Shown: positions 27,729 to 37,591, counted from the first letter of the stretch. The stretch is 64,000 bases of DNA from an uncultured Bacteroidales bacterium (GCA_900317715.1 ONHS01000005.1:1-64000); one strand, 5' to 3'. Made by a program: numbers and translations. Notes: generated by a model from the sequence alone, not told the origin.

Positions 27729-27746
27729 AAAAAAAACGGATTTCGG

Positions 27747-27754
27747 CAAAAATA
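27747..27754 (-). promoter_or_regulatory. -7 box for the epimerase-like gene
   Basis: The minus strand reads TATTTTTG, 18 bp upstream of ATG 27728. It lies in an A-rich stretch, so the call is moderate. Confidence 0.45.
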
Positions 27755-27785
27755 AAAAAAACGGGCACTCGCGCGTCCGTTTTTC
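27753..27785 (-). terminator. Terminator of the porPKLMN operon
   Basis: On the minus strand ACGGAC and GCCCGT form an imperfect stem around GCGCGAGT and are followed by a run of T residues. It lies 28-60 bp beyond the porN stop. T-runs on both sides would make it bidirectional. Confidence 0.6.
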
Positions 27786-27812
27786 TGCAAATTATGAAAA
27801 AGTTAATGTCAA

Positions 27813-28757
27813 TTAAAACTCCCAGAGGTCGTGCTCGAAAGTACGCAGTTTGTCAGTAATGCGTTCTGATTCGATACGCTGATCGCGAGAATTGGCGATG
27901 TAATCGGAAATATCACGATCATAGACATTGGATTCTTTGTAAATCAAGCTGGAGAAATCACGCTTCCAAGTGATCAGGTCGTCGAAGGAGAGACGTGCAG
28001 CATTGTTCTTCACATTGAAGACCTCTTGCTTAGCCAAGAAAGGACGAAGTTCGTTGTAGTAAATGTAACCCACACGTTTCTTCATCATATTGGCCTTCAC
28101 ATCCTCTTCATCCTGCTCCTGATCGTCGTCAAAGATATTGGTATTGTTGTTCGGACGTTCGTATTCGATAATAGGTTCAATCTCGAGGATTTGAACTCTG
28201 AAGGTGGAATACTGTTTGTCGAAATACCAAACTTCTTTCACATTGTAGGAGATGATTTCCTTTGCCTCAAATTGTTGGACAATCTCTTTGGTACCGATTT
28301 CCTCACCCGTCTCTATATCATAATCTGTAGTGGTGAAGGTTTGCGCCAATATCCCGGGAAGTTCAGCACGTGAATAGGGGAATGTGCACATTTCATCACT
28401 GTAGAGGGTAAGGACATCCTCGGTTTTTTCTGGATTGTTGAAGTCGATGGCGTCGAAAATCGTCTGACCAAGGCTACGCCAAGTACCGCGCATTTCCGTG
28501 GGGAAGTAAAGCGGATGGTTGACTTTTTCGCGAAGGTCAATCGTGCGCCATATCGTCCAATAATACATCACGTCAGCCTGGCGTACCGGCGGGTAGGCGA
28601 TTGGTTCTGCAAAATCACCGATATTCACCTGCTCCCACGGCATTTCCACAGGCTTGCGGACAGGTTGTTCCATCGTACTGCCGTCAAAATCATCCTCTTG
28701 CGCACACGCGAAGGAGACGGCCAGTAACATCATTACGATTAATTGTAACTTTTTCAT
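27813..28757 (-). CDS. porN: Type IX secretion system ring component PorN/GldN
   Basis: A 314-residue periplasmic T9SS subunit. The signal peptide is MKKLQLIVMMLLAVSFACAQ. The mature part carries family segments such as DVMYYWTIWRTIDLREKVNHPLYFP cut to its core (residues about 65-90), VKEVWYFDKQYSTFRVQILE (about 190-210) and a C-terminal helix with NSRDQRIESERI. PorN binds the PorK lipoprotein to form the ring under the outer membrane and touches the periplasmic part of PorM. An acidic insert (DDDQEQDEED) sits in the middle. It is the last gene of the porPKLMN operon, 21 bp after porM. Confidence 0.93.
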   Translation of the reverse strand: MKKLQLIVMMLLAVSFACAQEDDFDGSTMEQPVRKPVEMPWEQVNIGDFAEPIAYPPVRQADVMYYWTIWRTIDLREKVNHPLYFPTEMRGTWRSLGQTIFDAIDFNNPEKTEDVLTLYSDEMCTFPYSRAELPGILAQTFTTTDYDIETGEEIGTKEIVQQFEAKEIISYNVKEVWYFDKQYSTFRVQILEIEPIIEYERPNNNTNIFDDDQEQDEEDVKANMMKKRVGYIYYNELRPFLAKQEVFNVKNNAARLSFDDLITWKRDFSSLIYKESNVYDRDISDYIANSRDQRIESERITDKLRTFEHDLWEF

Positions 28758-28778
28758 AATTGTATTTTTTGATTGTTA

Positions 28779-30395
28779 TTATCTGATACGAACTGAGAAT
28801 TCGTCCAAAGTACGAGATCCAGCCTCTGAAGAGACCTTGATGTCGCTGAAATAGATAACCGTGTTAGAGGAAGCCTTCTGAATAGCAGCCTTGGCTTTTT
28901 CGCTCAATGCACTACCCTGACAAACGATAGCAGGTTCCTCCATACCCTTGCTCACGATGATGACGCGGTAAGAGTTGACCGTCCATTTCAAGTCATAGAC
29001 GAAATCATCACCCATAGCTGCACGGATCAACGGGTTAGCCAACAACTCGGCTTTCGCACGTTTACCACCACGGATATTAGCACCCAAGACGGCACGAGGA
29101 TCCGGAACTTTCTTCACACGGAAGGTAGTTTGACCCAAAGTCTTGCTGGTCTCACCCACCTTGGCGGATACGGTAGCTTGGACCGTCTTACCAATCAAGC
29201 TGGTAGGAACGCTCACATTGAATTTACCGCCGCCTTGATTGGAAGCGTTACAACCCGGGAAGGAAACGCTCAATTTGTCAGGAGCGACAGGACCGGACAC
29301 AGACACAGGGTTCGAGATACCTGCATAGAGCACGTTCATCTTGTCGGCTGCGATGGTTGCAGAAGGTTGCAGTACCGTGTACTTATCCTTGAAGCCGTAG
29401 TATTTAGCCTCACCGCCAGGACCGACCACCTTGATCAAGCCAGCATATTTCTGTTCACCTGTACCACTGGTACCGATTTTCAGTTTCACAAGACCGTTCT
29501 CGCCCTCCAACTTGGTAGCAGAGCCGATACCGTCAACTGTCAATGTATCTGCGCCCATCTTGTACCAAACTTCAGGGGTAGCTTTGCTATCGTAAGCAGC
29601 CACAATAATGTCGGCTTCGTAAGCGTCGCCTGCGAACACCATCTGGGATTTCGGGATAGAACGACCACTGACTTGGTCGAACTTGAAGTCGTCGGCGCTG
29701 ATAGATGCCTTCAAGTAGTTCAGCATCATGGACTCAGCGTTTTTCACCTCGCCGACCATCTTGTTCAACAGGGTGGCGGAAGCGGCAGCGATAATGTGAT
29801 CGAAGTTATGCTCTTCCCAAGATACGGTATTCATATCTTTAGTATAAGTAGCATCCACATTCAGACCCATACCTTCTTCGAGGCGCTTTTGGTCTTCCTT
29901 CTTCGCCAGTTTCAAAATGTTAGCTTTGTACTTCTTGATTTCAGCCTTCAGTTTCGCCGCGTTACCTTGACGAATCATGAAGTCTGTCGGAACGTCGAAG
30001 TTATCCTTTTTAACAATAGTGGCTACGGTTTTTAGTTCTTTCGGACCCTTTTTGCCGTCGGTAAGGGAGTCACCATCCACAGCAAAAATGAGGTCGTTGC
30101 GCATCTTCTCGATGAATTTCACCATAGCGTCAGACTCTTTCTTCAAAATCTGAGCCTTATTGTAAGCATCGTCAACTTTCGCACCCAAAATAGTCTTTTG
30201 AGCCAGGAACCACTGATAATCATTGGCATTCTGGTTGGCTGCGATGTTGGTGGAGGTCACCAAGGTGTCGTCCACGACCACGAAGGCGTTCAAAATCTCA
30301 GCAGAGACGTTCAAGGCCAACATGGCGGTGTACACCAGGTACATCATCTGAATCATTTTCTGTCTCGGGGTTTCCGGACAATTTGTTGCACCCAT
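28779..30395 (-). CDS. porM: Type IX secretion system motor protein PorM/GldM
   Basis: A 538-residue inner-membrane protein. The conserved cytoplasmic start PRQKMIQMMYLVYTAMLALN includes the single transmembrane helix (about residues 14-36) and the arginine and glutamate positions known to matter in GldM. The long periplasmic part is a helical D1 followed by Ig-like domains D2-D4, consistent with segments like PSATIAADKMNVLYAGISNP and the closing KWTVNSYRVIIVSKGMEEPA. With PorL it forms the proton-driven motor that spans the periplasm and powers cargo transport. Position and order match Porphyromonas and Flavobacterium. Confidence 0.95.
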   Translation of the reverse strand: MGATNCPETPRQKMIQMMYLVYTAMLALNVSAEILNAFVVVDDTLVTSTNIAANQNANDYQWFLAQKTILGAKVDDAYNKAQILKKESDAMVKFIEKMRNDLIFAVDGDSLTDGKKGPKELKTVATIVKKDNFDVPTDFMIRQGNAAKLKAEIKKYKANILKLAKKEDQKRLEEGMGLNVDATYTKDMNTVSWEEHNFDHIIAAASATLLNKMVGEVKNAESMMLNYLKASISADDFKFDQVSGRSIPKSQMVFAGDAYEADIIVAAYDSKATPEVWYKMGADTLTVDGIGSATKLEGENGLVKLKIGTSGTGEQKYAGLIKVVGPGGEAKYYGFKDKYTVLQPSATIAADKMNVLYAGISNPVSVSGPVAPDKLSVSFPGCNASNQGGGKFNVSVPTSLIGKTVQATVSAKVGETSKTLGQTTFRVKKVPDPRAVLGANIRGGKRAKAELLANPLIRAAMGDDFVYDLKWTVNSYRVIIVSKGMEEPAIVCQGSALSEKAKAAIQKASSNTVIYFSDIKVSSEAGSRTLDEFSVRIR

Positions 30396-30441
30396 ATCTC
30401 AAATAATTTTTAGTTAGTAATGGTTTTGAACTAAACGACAA

Positions 30442-31188
30442 TTATTTCATTGCAGCGAGCATGTTACCGTAAACACTGCTCAGCTTGGAGATATTGGCGG
30501 TCAACTTATCCATCTCTTCCTTGAAGCTATTGGTTTGCGCCATGGACTTAGCGGTCTGATCGTAAGCGACAGCCAAGGCAGCGACAGCCGTGGTAGCTTT
30601 CTTCACGCTTTCGATATAAGCAGCGGTTGCGCCGCCATCGGTATCGAGATTAGCAGCAACCTTGTCATATTTCAGAGTCAAATTACGCACAGATTCAGAA
30701 GCTTTCTGAAGGCTAGCGGTATAGTTGTCGGTAGAAACGACAGCATCGGAGACACCGGCCAGTTTCTGAGCGTTGTCGCTCAAGTTACGCATACCAGTTG
30801 CAAGGCTTTCCATCAGTTCGGGACCGATCTTAGCCTCTTCGAGCATTTTGTCTAAAGCTTGGGTGGTGGACAATGCATCGTTCTTCACCATTTGCTTTTT
30901 CTCACGACGGGATTTCTTCTCGCTCTCTTCAAGTTCGATATCAGTACCTGTAGCCAGTTCGGGATAAACCAAAGCCCAGTTGTACTCCACATGCAAGGGT
31001 TCGAATGCAGAGAAGAAGAAGATGACGGCCTCAATACCCATACCTAAGATAAGCATGATGTTAGCACCGGGCAAGTGCAAAATTTTGAACAATGCACCGA
31101 TGATGACGACTGAAGCACCCCAGCCGTACAATTTAGCCATACCGTTTTTGTAAGCTTTCGATCTGACGATTTGATCAATTTTACTCAT
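30442..31188 (-). CDS. porL: Type IX secretion system motor protein PorL/GldL
   Basis: A 248-residue inner-membrane protein with two N-terminal transmembrane helices: about residues 21-40 (YGWGASVVIIGALFKILHLP) and 43-61 (NIMLILGMGIEAVIFFFSA). Helix 2 contains E53 in GMGIEAVIF, corresponding to the conserved membrane glutamate thought to conduct protons in GldL. The cytoplasmic tail is mostly helical, with LSTTQALDKMLEEAKIGPEL. PorL5-PorM2 complexes form the motor. It lies 46 bp upstream of porM in the operon. Confidence 0.95.
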   Translation of the reverse strand: MSKIDQIVRSKAYKNGMAKLYGWGASVVIIGALFKILHLPGANIMLILGMGIEAVIFFFSAFEPLHVEYNWALVYPELATGTDIELEESEKKSRREKKQMVKNDALSTTQALDKMLEEAKIGPELMESLATGMRNLSDNAQKLAGVSDAVVSTDNYTASLQKASESVRNLTLKYDKVAANLDTDGGATAAYIESVKKATTAVAALAVAYDQTAKSMAQTNSFKEEMDKLTANISKLSSVYGNMLAAMK

Positions 31189-31247
31189 TTGTTTGATTTT
31201 TTTAAGTTAATGATTTATGTTTTTGATAAAAATTTCGATTGTTTGGT

Positions 31248-32678
31248 CTAGTAAACGTGAGATGCGCTTCTACTGTTGTTGTCGCCTCTCTGACGGCCCA
31301 TGTAGGACTGCACGTTACGGAAACCGACATAGGATTTACAAGTATCCTGATATTCGTAGGTTCTCGCATACACCGTCGTGTAGTAGCTGACATCCTTCCA
31401 AGAACCACCGCGGATCACTTTTCTCTTCTTCACGGGAGAATCGTCCTTCGTAGCATAATAGACGTAAGACGGGTTCATGTCGTGGGTGAAGTTGGTGGCG
31501 GATTCGTCGAATGCGTCCTCACACCATTCTGCCACGTTGCCGCTCATGTCGAACAAACCCCAGTCGTTGGGATGATAGTGCGCCACGATGCCAGGATAGA
31601 AGTTATCATCAGCGATATAGTTACCGCGTTGCGGTTTGAAGTTGCTCAAGAAACAGCCGTTTTGGTTGACGGTGTAAGGACCGCCCCACGGGTAGGAGGC
31701 GAGAGAGTTACCACCGCGAGCTGCCCATTCCCATTCAGCCTCGGAAGGCAAACGGAACTCGTGCTCGAAAGCATATTCCTTACCGGAAAGCCATGACATA
31801 CGCAATTGGGTTCTCCAGCTGGAGAATGCCTTTGCCTGACGCCAGCTAACACCCACAACCGGGTAATTGTCATATTGCGGGTTGTTGAAATAGTTCAGGA
31901 TCATCGGCTCGTTGTAAGAATAGACGAAGTCATGAGCCCAGCACAAAGTATCGGGATAGATGTTCACGACCTCGTGCTTGATGAAACGCTGGTAGCCGTT
32001 ACCCATACTGCTGGGACGGTTGGCGTAGATACCACCGTAGTCATTGCCCTCTTTTTCGAACTCCTTATAGGAAGCACCGAAGTTATCGGGATCCTTAGGA
32101 TCTCTATAGTTGCGATAATCGAACCACCAATATTCATAGTTGAACATGGAGACATTATATCTCTTCGCACTATAGTGATAAAAACGGGTGTTCAACTTGC
32201 TGAACAGGGGAGACAAAGCGGATTGCACCTCCTCATTGTCAGAATCCCAAGGAATCTTTTCCTTCCAGTTGATCAGCTTGGGTTCAATGATTTCACCCTC
32301 GTTCTCACCCTTATCATATTTCAGATAGTGGCCGTATTTCTCAGCCTCGGTGATTTCTGCATCGCCAAGGAGCACGTGTGCGAGAGAGTCGCGCACCCAA
32401 TACACGAACTGACGATACTCGTTGTTGGTGATTTCCGTCTCGTCCATCCAGAAAGCGGCAACGGTCACGTTGCGGGACTGCTGGGTGAGAGCAAACGGAA
32501 CATCTTGGTCACCACCACCCATCACATAATGGCCGGTAGGGACATACACCATGCCGAAAGGCTCCAGGTCGGAGAATTCCGGACGGTCTTTCACGCCGAC
32601 GAGCTGACCATCGCCGCCGTTCTGACACGACACCATGAAGATGAATGCCGTTGCGAAAAGAATGATTACCCGTTTCAT
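31248..32678 (-). CDS. porK: Type IX secretion system lipoprotein PorK/GldK
   Basis: A 476-residue outer-membrane lipoprotein with the formylglycine-generating-enzyme/sulfatase-modifying (SUMF1) fold. The signal MKRVIILFATAFIFMVSC gives a lipobox Cys at residue 18. Fold signatures include GMVYVPTGHYVMGGGDQD, FWMDETEITNNEYRQFVYW, RLPSEAEWEWAARGG and KVIRGGSWKD, with a C-terminal GFRNVQSYMG. It is not expected to be an enzyme. With PorN it builds the large ring beneath the outer membrane that surrounds the translocon. It sits between porP and porL. Confidence 0.95.
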   Translation of the reverse strand: MKRVIILFATAFIFMVSCQNGGDGQLVGVKDRPEFSDLEPFGMVYVPTGHYVMGGGDQDVPFALTQQSRNVTVAAFWMDETEITNNEYRQFVYWVRDSLAHVLLGDAEITEAEKYGHYLKYDKGENEGEIIEPKLINWKEKIPWDSDNEEVQSALSPLFSKLNTRFYHYSAKRYNVSMFNYEYWWFDYRNYRDPKDPDNFGASYKEFEKEGNDYGGIYANRPSSMGNGYQRFIKHEVVNIYPDTLCWAHDFVYSYNEPMILNYFNNPQYDNYPVVGVSWRQAKAFSSWRTQLRMSWLSGKEYAFEHEFRLPSEAEWEWAARGGNSLASYPWGGPYTVNQNGCFLSNFKPQRGNYIADDNFYPGIVAHYHPNDWGLFDMSGNVAEWCEDAFDESATNFTHDMNPSYVYYATKDDSPVKKRKVIRGGSWKDVSYYTTVYARTYEYQDTCKSYVGFRNVQSYMGRQRGDNNSRSASHVY

Positions 32679-32733
32679 ATTTTTTCTGTTTTAATTTATT
32701 TCAATATCGTTATTAACGTTACTATGTTGATTT

Positions 32734-33780
32734 TTAGTATCTGTTCTTATAAATATAACGTGAATTACCGTAACCAGAGAAGACCTCAGGCTTGTAAATA
32801 TCAAAGCAATAGCGAACTACGACCTCGACATCACCGAAGCTTCTGTTCTTTTTATAAGCCAAGCTGTTGGCTGTGATGCCGTAAGAGACACCCACATCCA
32901 AGCCTTTAAGATAAATGTTGGAAGAGTTGTAGAACGGACGTGCACCAAACGCCAGTGACACAGCATCTTGGAAGCGATAGCCGAGACCACCCCAATAAAC
33001 GCCGTTGTAACGTGCCAACACCAAAACTTCCCATTGGAAAGTGCTGAAATCGGTCTTCACCAAAGCCTGAGGAAGCAATTCCCAGTTCGGATTGAACGGC
33101 ATCACCCAAGTGTAACCGCCATGCAAATAGAGCTGTGAGGAACGTTGTGAACCATGTTCGCCCGACAAACGAAGCGCCTGTTTCTTATCGAACAACGCTG
33201 TAATCTGCGTCCAACCCAAACCAAGATACCATTGATCCGTTTTGTACAAAACGCCAAAGTTGAAATCCAAATCCAAAGTAGATTCGTTAAGCTGTTGAAG
33301 CGTCGGGTCACCTTCCTGAGTCGGACGGAGGCCGCTCGCATCCAACTTCTGATTATATAATGAAGCTTGCACGCCGATGCCGAGATTACCGCCACCGACC
33401 CTTAATTTATAAGCATATCCCAACTTAATACCTGTGTTGCTGTAGAAACCCAATCTGTCATGTACAAGCACGAGACCCAAAGAACCATGCAGTTTCTTCA
33501 AATAAGATTCCACACTGAAGAGGAAATCTTGGGGGGCCGTGTGCTTCGCCGAATCATTGGTGATGGCTGTTGTGGAGAGGTCTCCCCACCCCAGATATTT
33601 GTTGTTATAGTCTGCCGTAAAGCACAAAGTATTGTGCTGTTCCCCTATTCCGCCGGCGTTATAATAGGAGGTCACCCACGGGAAAAAGGTAAATTGCGCA
33701 TCATCTTGAGCAAAACCTGACATCATCGCAGACATTGCCAAGAGCACCAACAGACCAACTTTTTGTATATACTTTCTCAT
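32734..33780 (-). CDS. porP: Type IX secretion system outer-membrane protein PorP/SprF family
   Basis: A 348-residue beta-barrel with signal peptide MRKYIQKVGLLVLLAMSAMMSGFAQ shortened here to residues 1-25. PorP/SprF family signatures include FFPWVTSYYNAGGIG, LGLVLVHDRLGFYSNTG and a C-terminal strand VEVVVRYCFDIYKP. In other species the protein associates with the T9SS translocon and with type-B sorting-domain cargo. It is the first gene of the operon, with a 328-bp leader upstream. The presence of PorP/SprF with type-B CTD proteins elsewhere in the window is consistent. Confidence 0.92.
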   Translation of the reverse strand: MRKYIQKVGLLVLLAMSAMMSGFAQDDAQFTFFPWVTSYYNAGGIGEQHNTLCFTADYNNKYLGWGDLSTTAITNDSAKHTAPQDFLFSVESYLKKLHGSLGLVLVHDRLGFYSNTGIKLGYAYKLRVGGGNLGIGVQASLYNQKLDASGLRPTQEGDPTLQQLNESTLDLDFNFGVLYKTDQWYLGLGWTQITALFDKKQALRLSGEHGSQRSSQLYLHGGYTWVMPFNPNWELLPQALVKTDFSTFQWEVLVLARYNGVYWGGLGYRFQDAVSLAFGARPFYNSSNIYLKGLDVGVSYGITANSLAYKKNRSFGDVEVVVRYCFDIYKPEVFSGYGNSRYIYKNRY

Positions 33781-34108
33781 ACTTTATATGACTTGGGTTC
33801 TACATTAATTCTTTAACAATCAATGTATTACGCAACTTTTTTCAACATTGAAAAAATGTCATTTCTTATCCTATACGACTACTCTTCTCAAAAAGTTACA
33901 CAATACATTATTACAAATTTTTTGAAGTGCCAAAAATAGCATATTTTTCGGTATGAAATCTCTTAATCGAACAATTTTCTCAAAATATTACTCACCGTAT
34001 CAACAAACATCTGAATTTCAGTAAATTACAATAATAATTCAACGTAATATATTGAATATTAAATATTTAATGTAAAAATGAAAGGTTTTTGCAAGATTCC
34101 GGAGAGGG
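33781..34108. other. Upstream region of the porPKLMN operon
   Basis: This 328-bp A/T-rich gap contains no gene. On the minus strand, GTAAC (33895-33899) and CGTAT (33873-33877) lie 17 bp apart, resembling an extracytoplasmic-function (ECF) sigma promoter. A housekeeping-type box TATTTTTG is near 33932. I see no terminator for the large upstream outer-membrane gene, so read-through into porP is possible. Confidence 0.4.
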
Positions 34109-37100
34109 CTAGAACAAGGCACTCACCGTGACATTTCCGGTATGGATTACCGCATGACCCTGCTTCGCGCGACCCTGATATTGCACGGACAATTGCAGGA
34201 ACTGCGTGACGGAGAACTGACACGCAGCGGTCCAAAGCAGATTCTGCCCCATCGACAAGCCCTCCGTTAAGAAATAGGAGACGGAAGAATTTTGACCCAC
34301 ATCCCCGTTCAAATAGACATATTCCGCTGATAATGAAAAGGTTCCCTTCTCTAATATGCGATATTCAGCCAAGAAGTCGGCTCTGTACCGATCCACATGC
34401 TCTACTCCCTGCCGGTTGACTCTGTGCGCATATTGCCCAGTAAGAGAAGCCGTCAATCGGTTCCAGAGTTGTAATCGGATCAACAAATCCGTCGAATAAG
34501 ACTCCACTTGATAGCATCTTGAAGAGAAATAAGTAGAGTGATTCAACGTATTATTATGTAAGAAAGAGGTTTGCAAATACAGAGGGGGTATTGGCGTGCT
34601 CTTCAGTATAACTTCCTGATATTTAACCTTATTGGTCTCTAATCCATAATAGAGGAACTGCGTGTTGGAGGCATCCTGTACGATAAAGTCGAACGCGAAT
34701 TTGGAACTGCTGTTGTTGAAAGAGAATGTATTGGTGATGTTGGTACGATTCGCCACCAGATTCGAATCCGTCTCGGAGAAGGAGAACGGGATAAACATCC
34801 GTGTCTTATGTTTTAGAAAAGTATTGATGGACAGTACGTTGGAGAATCGGGAGAGGAACTTGCGGAAGCCTTTCTTATTGGCCCATACGGCCGCCGGGCG
34901 CAACTGGACACTCTGCGTCCACTGGTTCTGATAGACGTTGACATAGTCCGTTCCCGCAATCCAAACTTTCACGTACTCAGCCTGATCCACGAACTGCGCC
35001 ACCTCAAATTCATCCAGTTCCTGGATGCCGTTACCGTTGTAATCGTTCCAGACGTGCGTACCCTGACCCTTCGCCACTTTGATATAGGTATAGGTCTTTT
35101 TCAGTTCCATGCCGCTCCCTACATCATAGTAAGTATTGATAATCAAAGCATTGCGCAAAAATCTTCCTGTATATTGCAGATTGCCAACAAAATAGTTCTC
35201 CGCATGGCCTTTCTGTAAAGAATCGAAAAACGACTGGCGGCGATAGGTGGCATTCAACAGGAAACTCTGATTCTTGATTTGCGCGAATTGGTACTGCGTT
35301 TTAAACTCATGCACCAGCAAATGGGGACGCATCTGCAGACTGTCAGGAGTCCATTCCACACGATTCTTATATCCCAACAACCACTGGTGCTTGGCTTTCT
35401 CTTGGCTTTTCAATGCTGCGTTAAGTTCGTTGAATGCATAGCTGTTCAGTCTCAACATTCCACTCTCTGAGTCATTGAACACATTGTATTCCAACAGGTT
35501 ATCTATATCAGCCGTTAACCATTTCCACTGCTTGGCGAGTTGGGTTCGGGACACCCAATAGCGACTCTTCTGTATGGAATCGCGAGTCAGAAGGAAACTA
35601 TTGCGGGTTTTCAAATGCCACGTTTGCCAATAATCGTCGGTTTGCAGTTCATTGCGCAACGCATTGACCTCGCCCACACGGTTAAGCCAGTTGAAGTCGT
35701 AGAGATACTGGTGGTATTTCAGCTTTGATAATGCCAGACCTGCCTGTAACCACCATTCGGCGCGGTTTTGTGCGTAATCAGAGGCCAAATTGTAGTCACG
35801 CGCAAACTCCACCTCACGAAACGATTCAAAAGGGGTGAAGTTTTGATGTACGTATTGCAATTGCGCGTGACTGGTGAGCAACCATGGTAATGTATCCTTC
35901 TTGGAAGCGAACTTTTCCACATCATTTACCTTCAACAAATAGGCAAGCCCCACATCATTCTGACGGTCTTGTTTCGAAAAAGTGTTAATGTCATAGTGAG
36001 AAACCGCTAATTCACTGGTTATCATCGTATTTTCATGACAAGCAAGGTCAATTCCCAAGGTAGCCATCTGCTGGGAAGTCGGGGCAGTGAGCAACAACAC
36101 CGGCTCATAATCGCCTTGAGGAATTTCGCCGTCGGGGGCAACCCACGCAAAGACCCTTCCATTCGCAGTGCTGCTAACCAACTGATAATTACCCTTTTTC
36201 GTGCCCATGTAGGTAAAAGAAGGGCTATATAGCTGCGCAGTATTATTAGTGGAATATTTATATATGGTATATATATTATTTTTGTAGATAGTATCTACTT
36301 TTTCATACAAGATCCGGTCGGGAGTATAGGCCATGGAATCCGCCACGGGGTAATAGGCAACAGCACCCGCATCACCCAACTCTGCCAAAAACCGCTTATG
36401 ATCCACTGTAAGCTCCGGCTGAATGGAGTGATTCTTCAAATCTTGCTCGTGAAAAAGATTGAGACGCAGTTTAAAAGGAATCTTGCCATCCACTTCTATC
36501 TCGTTTTGCGTAAAGAGATTATATCGAGAATAATGTCGGTTGGAATACTCAAACTCCACGATAACGCGCTTTTCAGCAGTCATCAGCATCTTGGGGGTAA
36601 AGGTGATTTCCGCCGTATTGTAATCCACCACGTAGTCTTTCTCCGCGCCACGGGTCAGCAGCTGACCATCCACATAGACCCGCTCCGAACCAGCCACCAT
36701 CAGGATGGAGACCTCGCCGTCGGCACCGTAGAGTTTGTAAGGCCCCTGCACACCGTTTTGTATCGTCACTGTCTGTCGGGTGAACTTGCCCTTGGCCATG
36801 CCGCCGCCCGCCTGGTTGAACATTTTCACATTTTCCTTGGGTTTCGAACGCACCATCGCATTCAATCCCAGCATGTTACGGGAAACTTTCAAGAAATTAT
36901 CACTGTCGCAGCGCCACACCACATCACCGGCGTTAAACAGTGCCATCTCCTTGATTTTCACTGTGATAAAGATACTGCTTATATCTTGAAGCGTCTGGGT
37001 GTTCCCTTCTGGTTGTATGGGAATGTTCTTATCTGTTACAGAGGCCATTATCTCAACATCCTCAGATAACTTTCCAGAAATCTGCAAGTTAAGGGAGGAA

Positions 37101-37558
37101 TTGAGCACCAAATCTTGGTTGTTGCCCACCGAAACACCGCGCGAAATCGAACCGTTGGTGTATAACGACTGATCATTCAGCAAATCTGTGAACGGTGTAG
37201 AAGGGATTTCCACGATCTCGTGCCCTCTCCTACCCGGTTCCACGTCGTGCAAGGAACGGTGCGCGACAGGTTTCGACAAGTCGAAAGAGTAGGTTTTGTA
37301 TTGCATGAAAAGGCGCGTGCCCAACAGTGCAGAATCGCGCAAATAGAGGGTGGAAGTTAACGGATCGAGACGATATTGAGTAGGGTTAACATTCTGTATA
37401 TAAAAGGTTTGCGGATCAATTGAGTAGGAATCCAGATGTATCACCATCGTGTCAGCATCGATATGACGGAAGCGCAAATCACCCGCTTCCTGTGCCGACA
37501 TTTTGGCGACACAGCTGAGGCAAAGCAAACAGAGTAATAAGCGCAAAAAATCCTTCAT
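34109..37558 (-). CDS. Large outer-membrane beta-barrel protein next to the T9SS operon
   Basis: A 1,149-residue protein with signal peptide MKDFLRLLLCLLCLSCVAKMSAQ shortened to residues 1-23. The N-terminal third has SprA-like wording (NGSISRGVSVGNNQDLVLNS, then GKLSEDVEIMASVTDKNIPI and VYVDGQLLTRGAEKDYVVDYN). The rest consists of long amphipathic strands typical of a large barrel and ends in a strand (TGNVTVSALF). A calcium-loop-like DYNGNGIQELDEFE lies in the second half. It is about half the length of SprA/Sov, so I do not call it SprA. Position directly upstream of porP and the motif resemblance suggest a T9SS-related outer-membrane role. ATG 37558 follows the promoter. Confidence 0.75.
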   Translation of the reverse strand: MKDFLRLLLCLLCLSCVAKMSAQEAGDLRFRHIDADTMVIHLDSYSIDPQTFYIQNVNPTQYRLDPLTSTLYLRDSALLGTRLFMQYKTYSFDLSKPVAHRSLHDVEPGRRGHEIVEIPSTPFTDLLNDQSLYTNGSISRGVSVGNNQDLVLNSSLNLQISGKLSEDVEIMASVTDKNIPIQPEGNTQTLQDISSIFITVKIKEMALFNAGDVVWRCDSDNFLKVSRNMLGLNAMVRSKPKENVKMFNQAGGGMAKGKFTRQTVTIQNGVQGPYKLYGADGEVSILMVAGSERVYVDGQLLTRGAEKDYVVDYNTAEITFTPKMLMTAEKRVIVEFEYSNRHYSRYNLFTQNEIEVDGKIPFKLRLNLFHEQDLKNHSIQPELTVDHKRFLAELGDAGAVAYYPVADSMAYTPDRILYEKVDTIYKNNIYTIYKYSTNNTAQLYSPSFTYMGTKKGNYQLVSSTANGRVFAWVAPDGEIPQGDYEPVLLLTAPTSQQMATLGIDLACHENTMITSELAVSHYDINTFSKQDRQNDVGLAYLLKVNDVEKFASKKDTLPWLLTSHAQLQYVHQNFTPFESFREVEFARDYNLASDYAQNRAEWWLQAGLALSKLKYHQYLYDFNWLNRVGEVNALRNELQTDDYWQTWHLKTRNSFLLTRDSIQKSRYWVSRTQLAKQWKWLTADIDNLLEYNVFNDSESGMLRLNSYAFNELNAALKSQEKAKHQWLLGYKNRVEWTPDSLQMRPHLLVHEFKTQYQFAQIKNQSFLLNATYRRQSFFDSLQKGHAENYFVGNLQYTGRFLRNALIINTYYDVGSGMELKKTYTYIKVAKGQGTHVWNDYNGNGIQELDEFEVAQFVDQAEYVKVWIAGTDYVNVYQNQWTQSVQLRPAAVWANKKGFRKFLSRFSNVLSINTFLKHKTRMFIPFSFSETDSNLVANRTNITNTFSFNNSSSKFAFDFIVQDASNTQFLYYGLETNKVKYQEVILKSTPIPPLYLQTSFLHNNTLNHSTYFSSRCYQVESYSTDLLIRLQLWNRLTASLTGQYAHRVNRQGVEHVDRYRADFLAEYRILEKGTFSLSAEYVYLNGDVGQNSSVSYFLTEGLSMGQNLLWTAACQFSVTQFLQLSVQYQGRAKQGHAVIHTGNVTVSALF

Positions 37559-37583
37559 CAAAAATACCGACAAATAATTGCCG

Positions 37584-37591
37584 CAAAGATA
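37584..37591 (-). promoter_or_regulatory. -7 box for the large outer-membrane protein
   Basis: The minus strand reads TATCTTTG, 25 bp upstream of ATG 37558. It forms a divergent pair with the plus-strand box at 37613. Confidence 0.65.

Noticed and set aside
34109..37558. SprA/Sov translocon
   Set aside because: It is only about half the normal length and only the N-terminal wording is similar.
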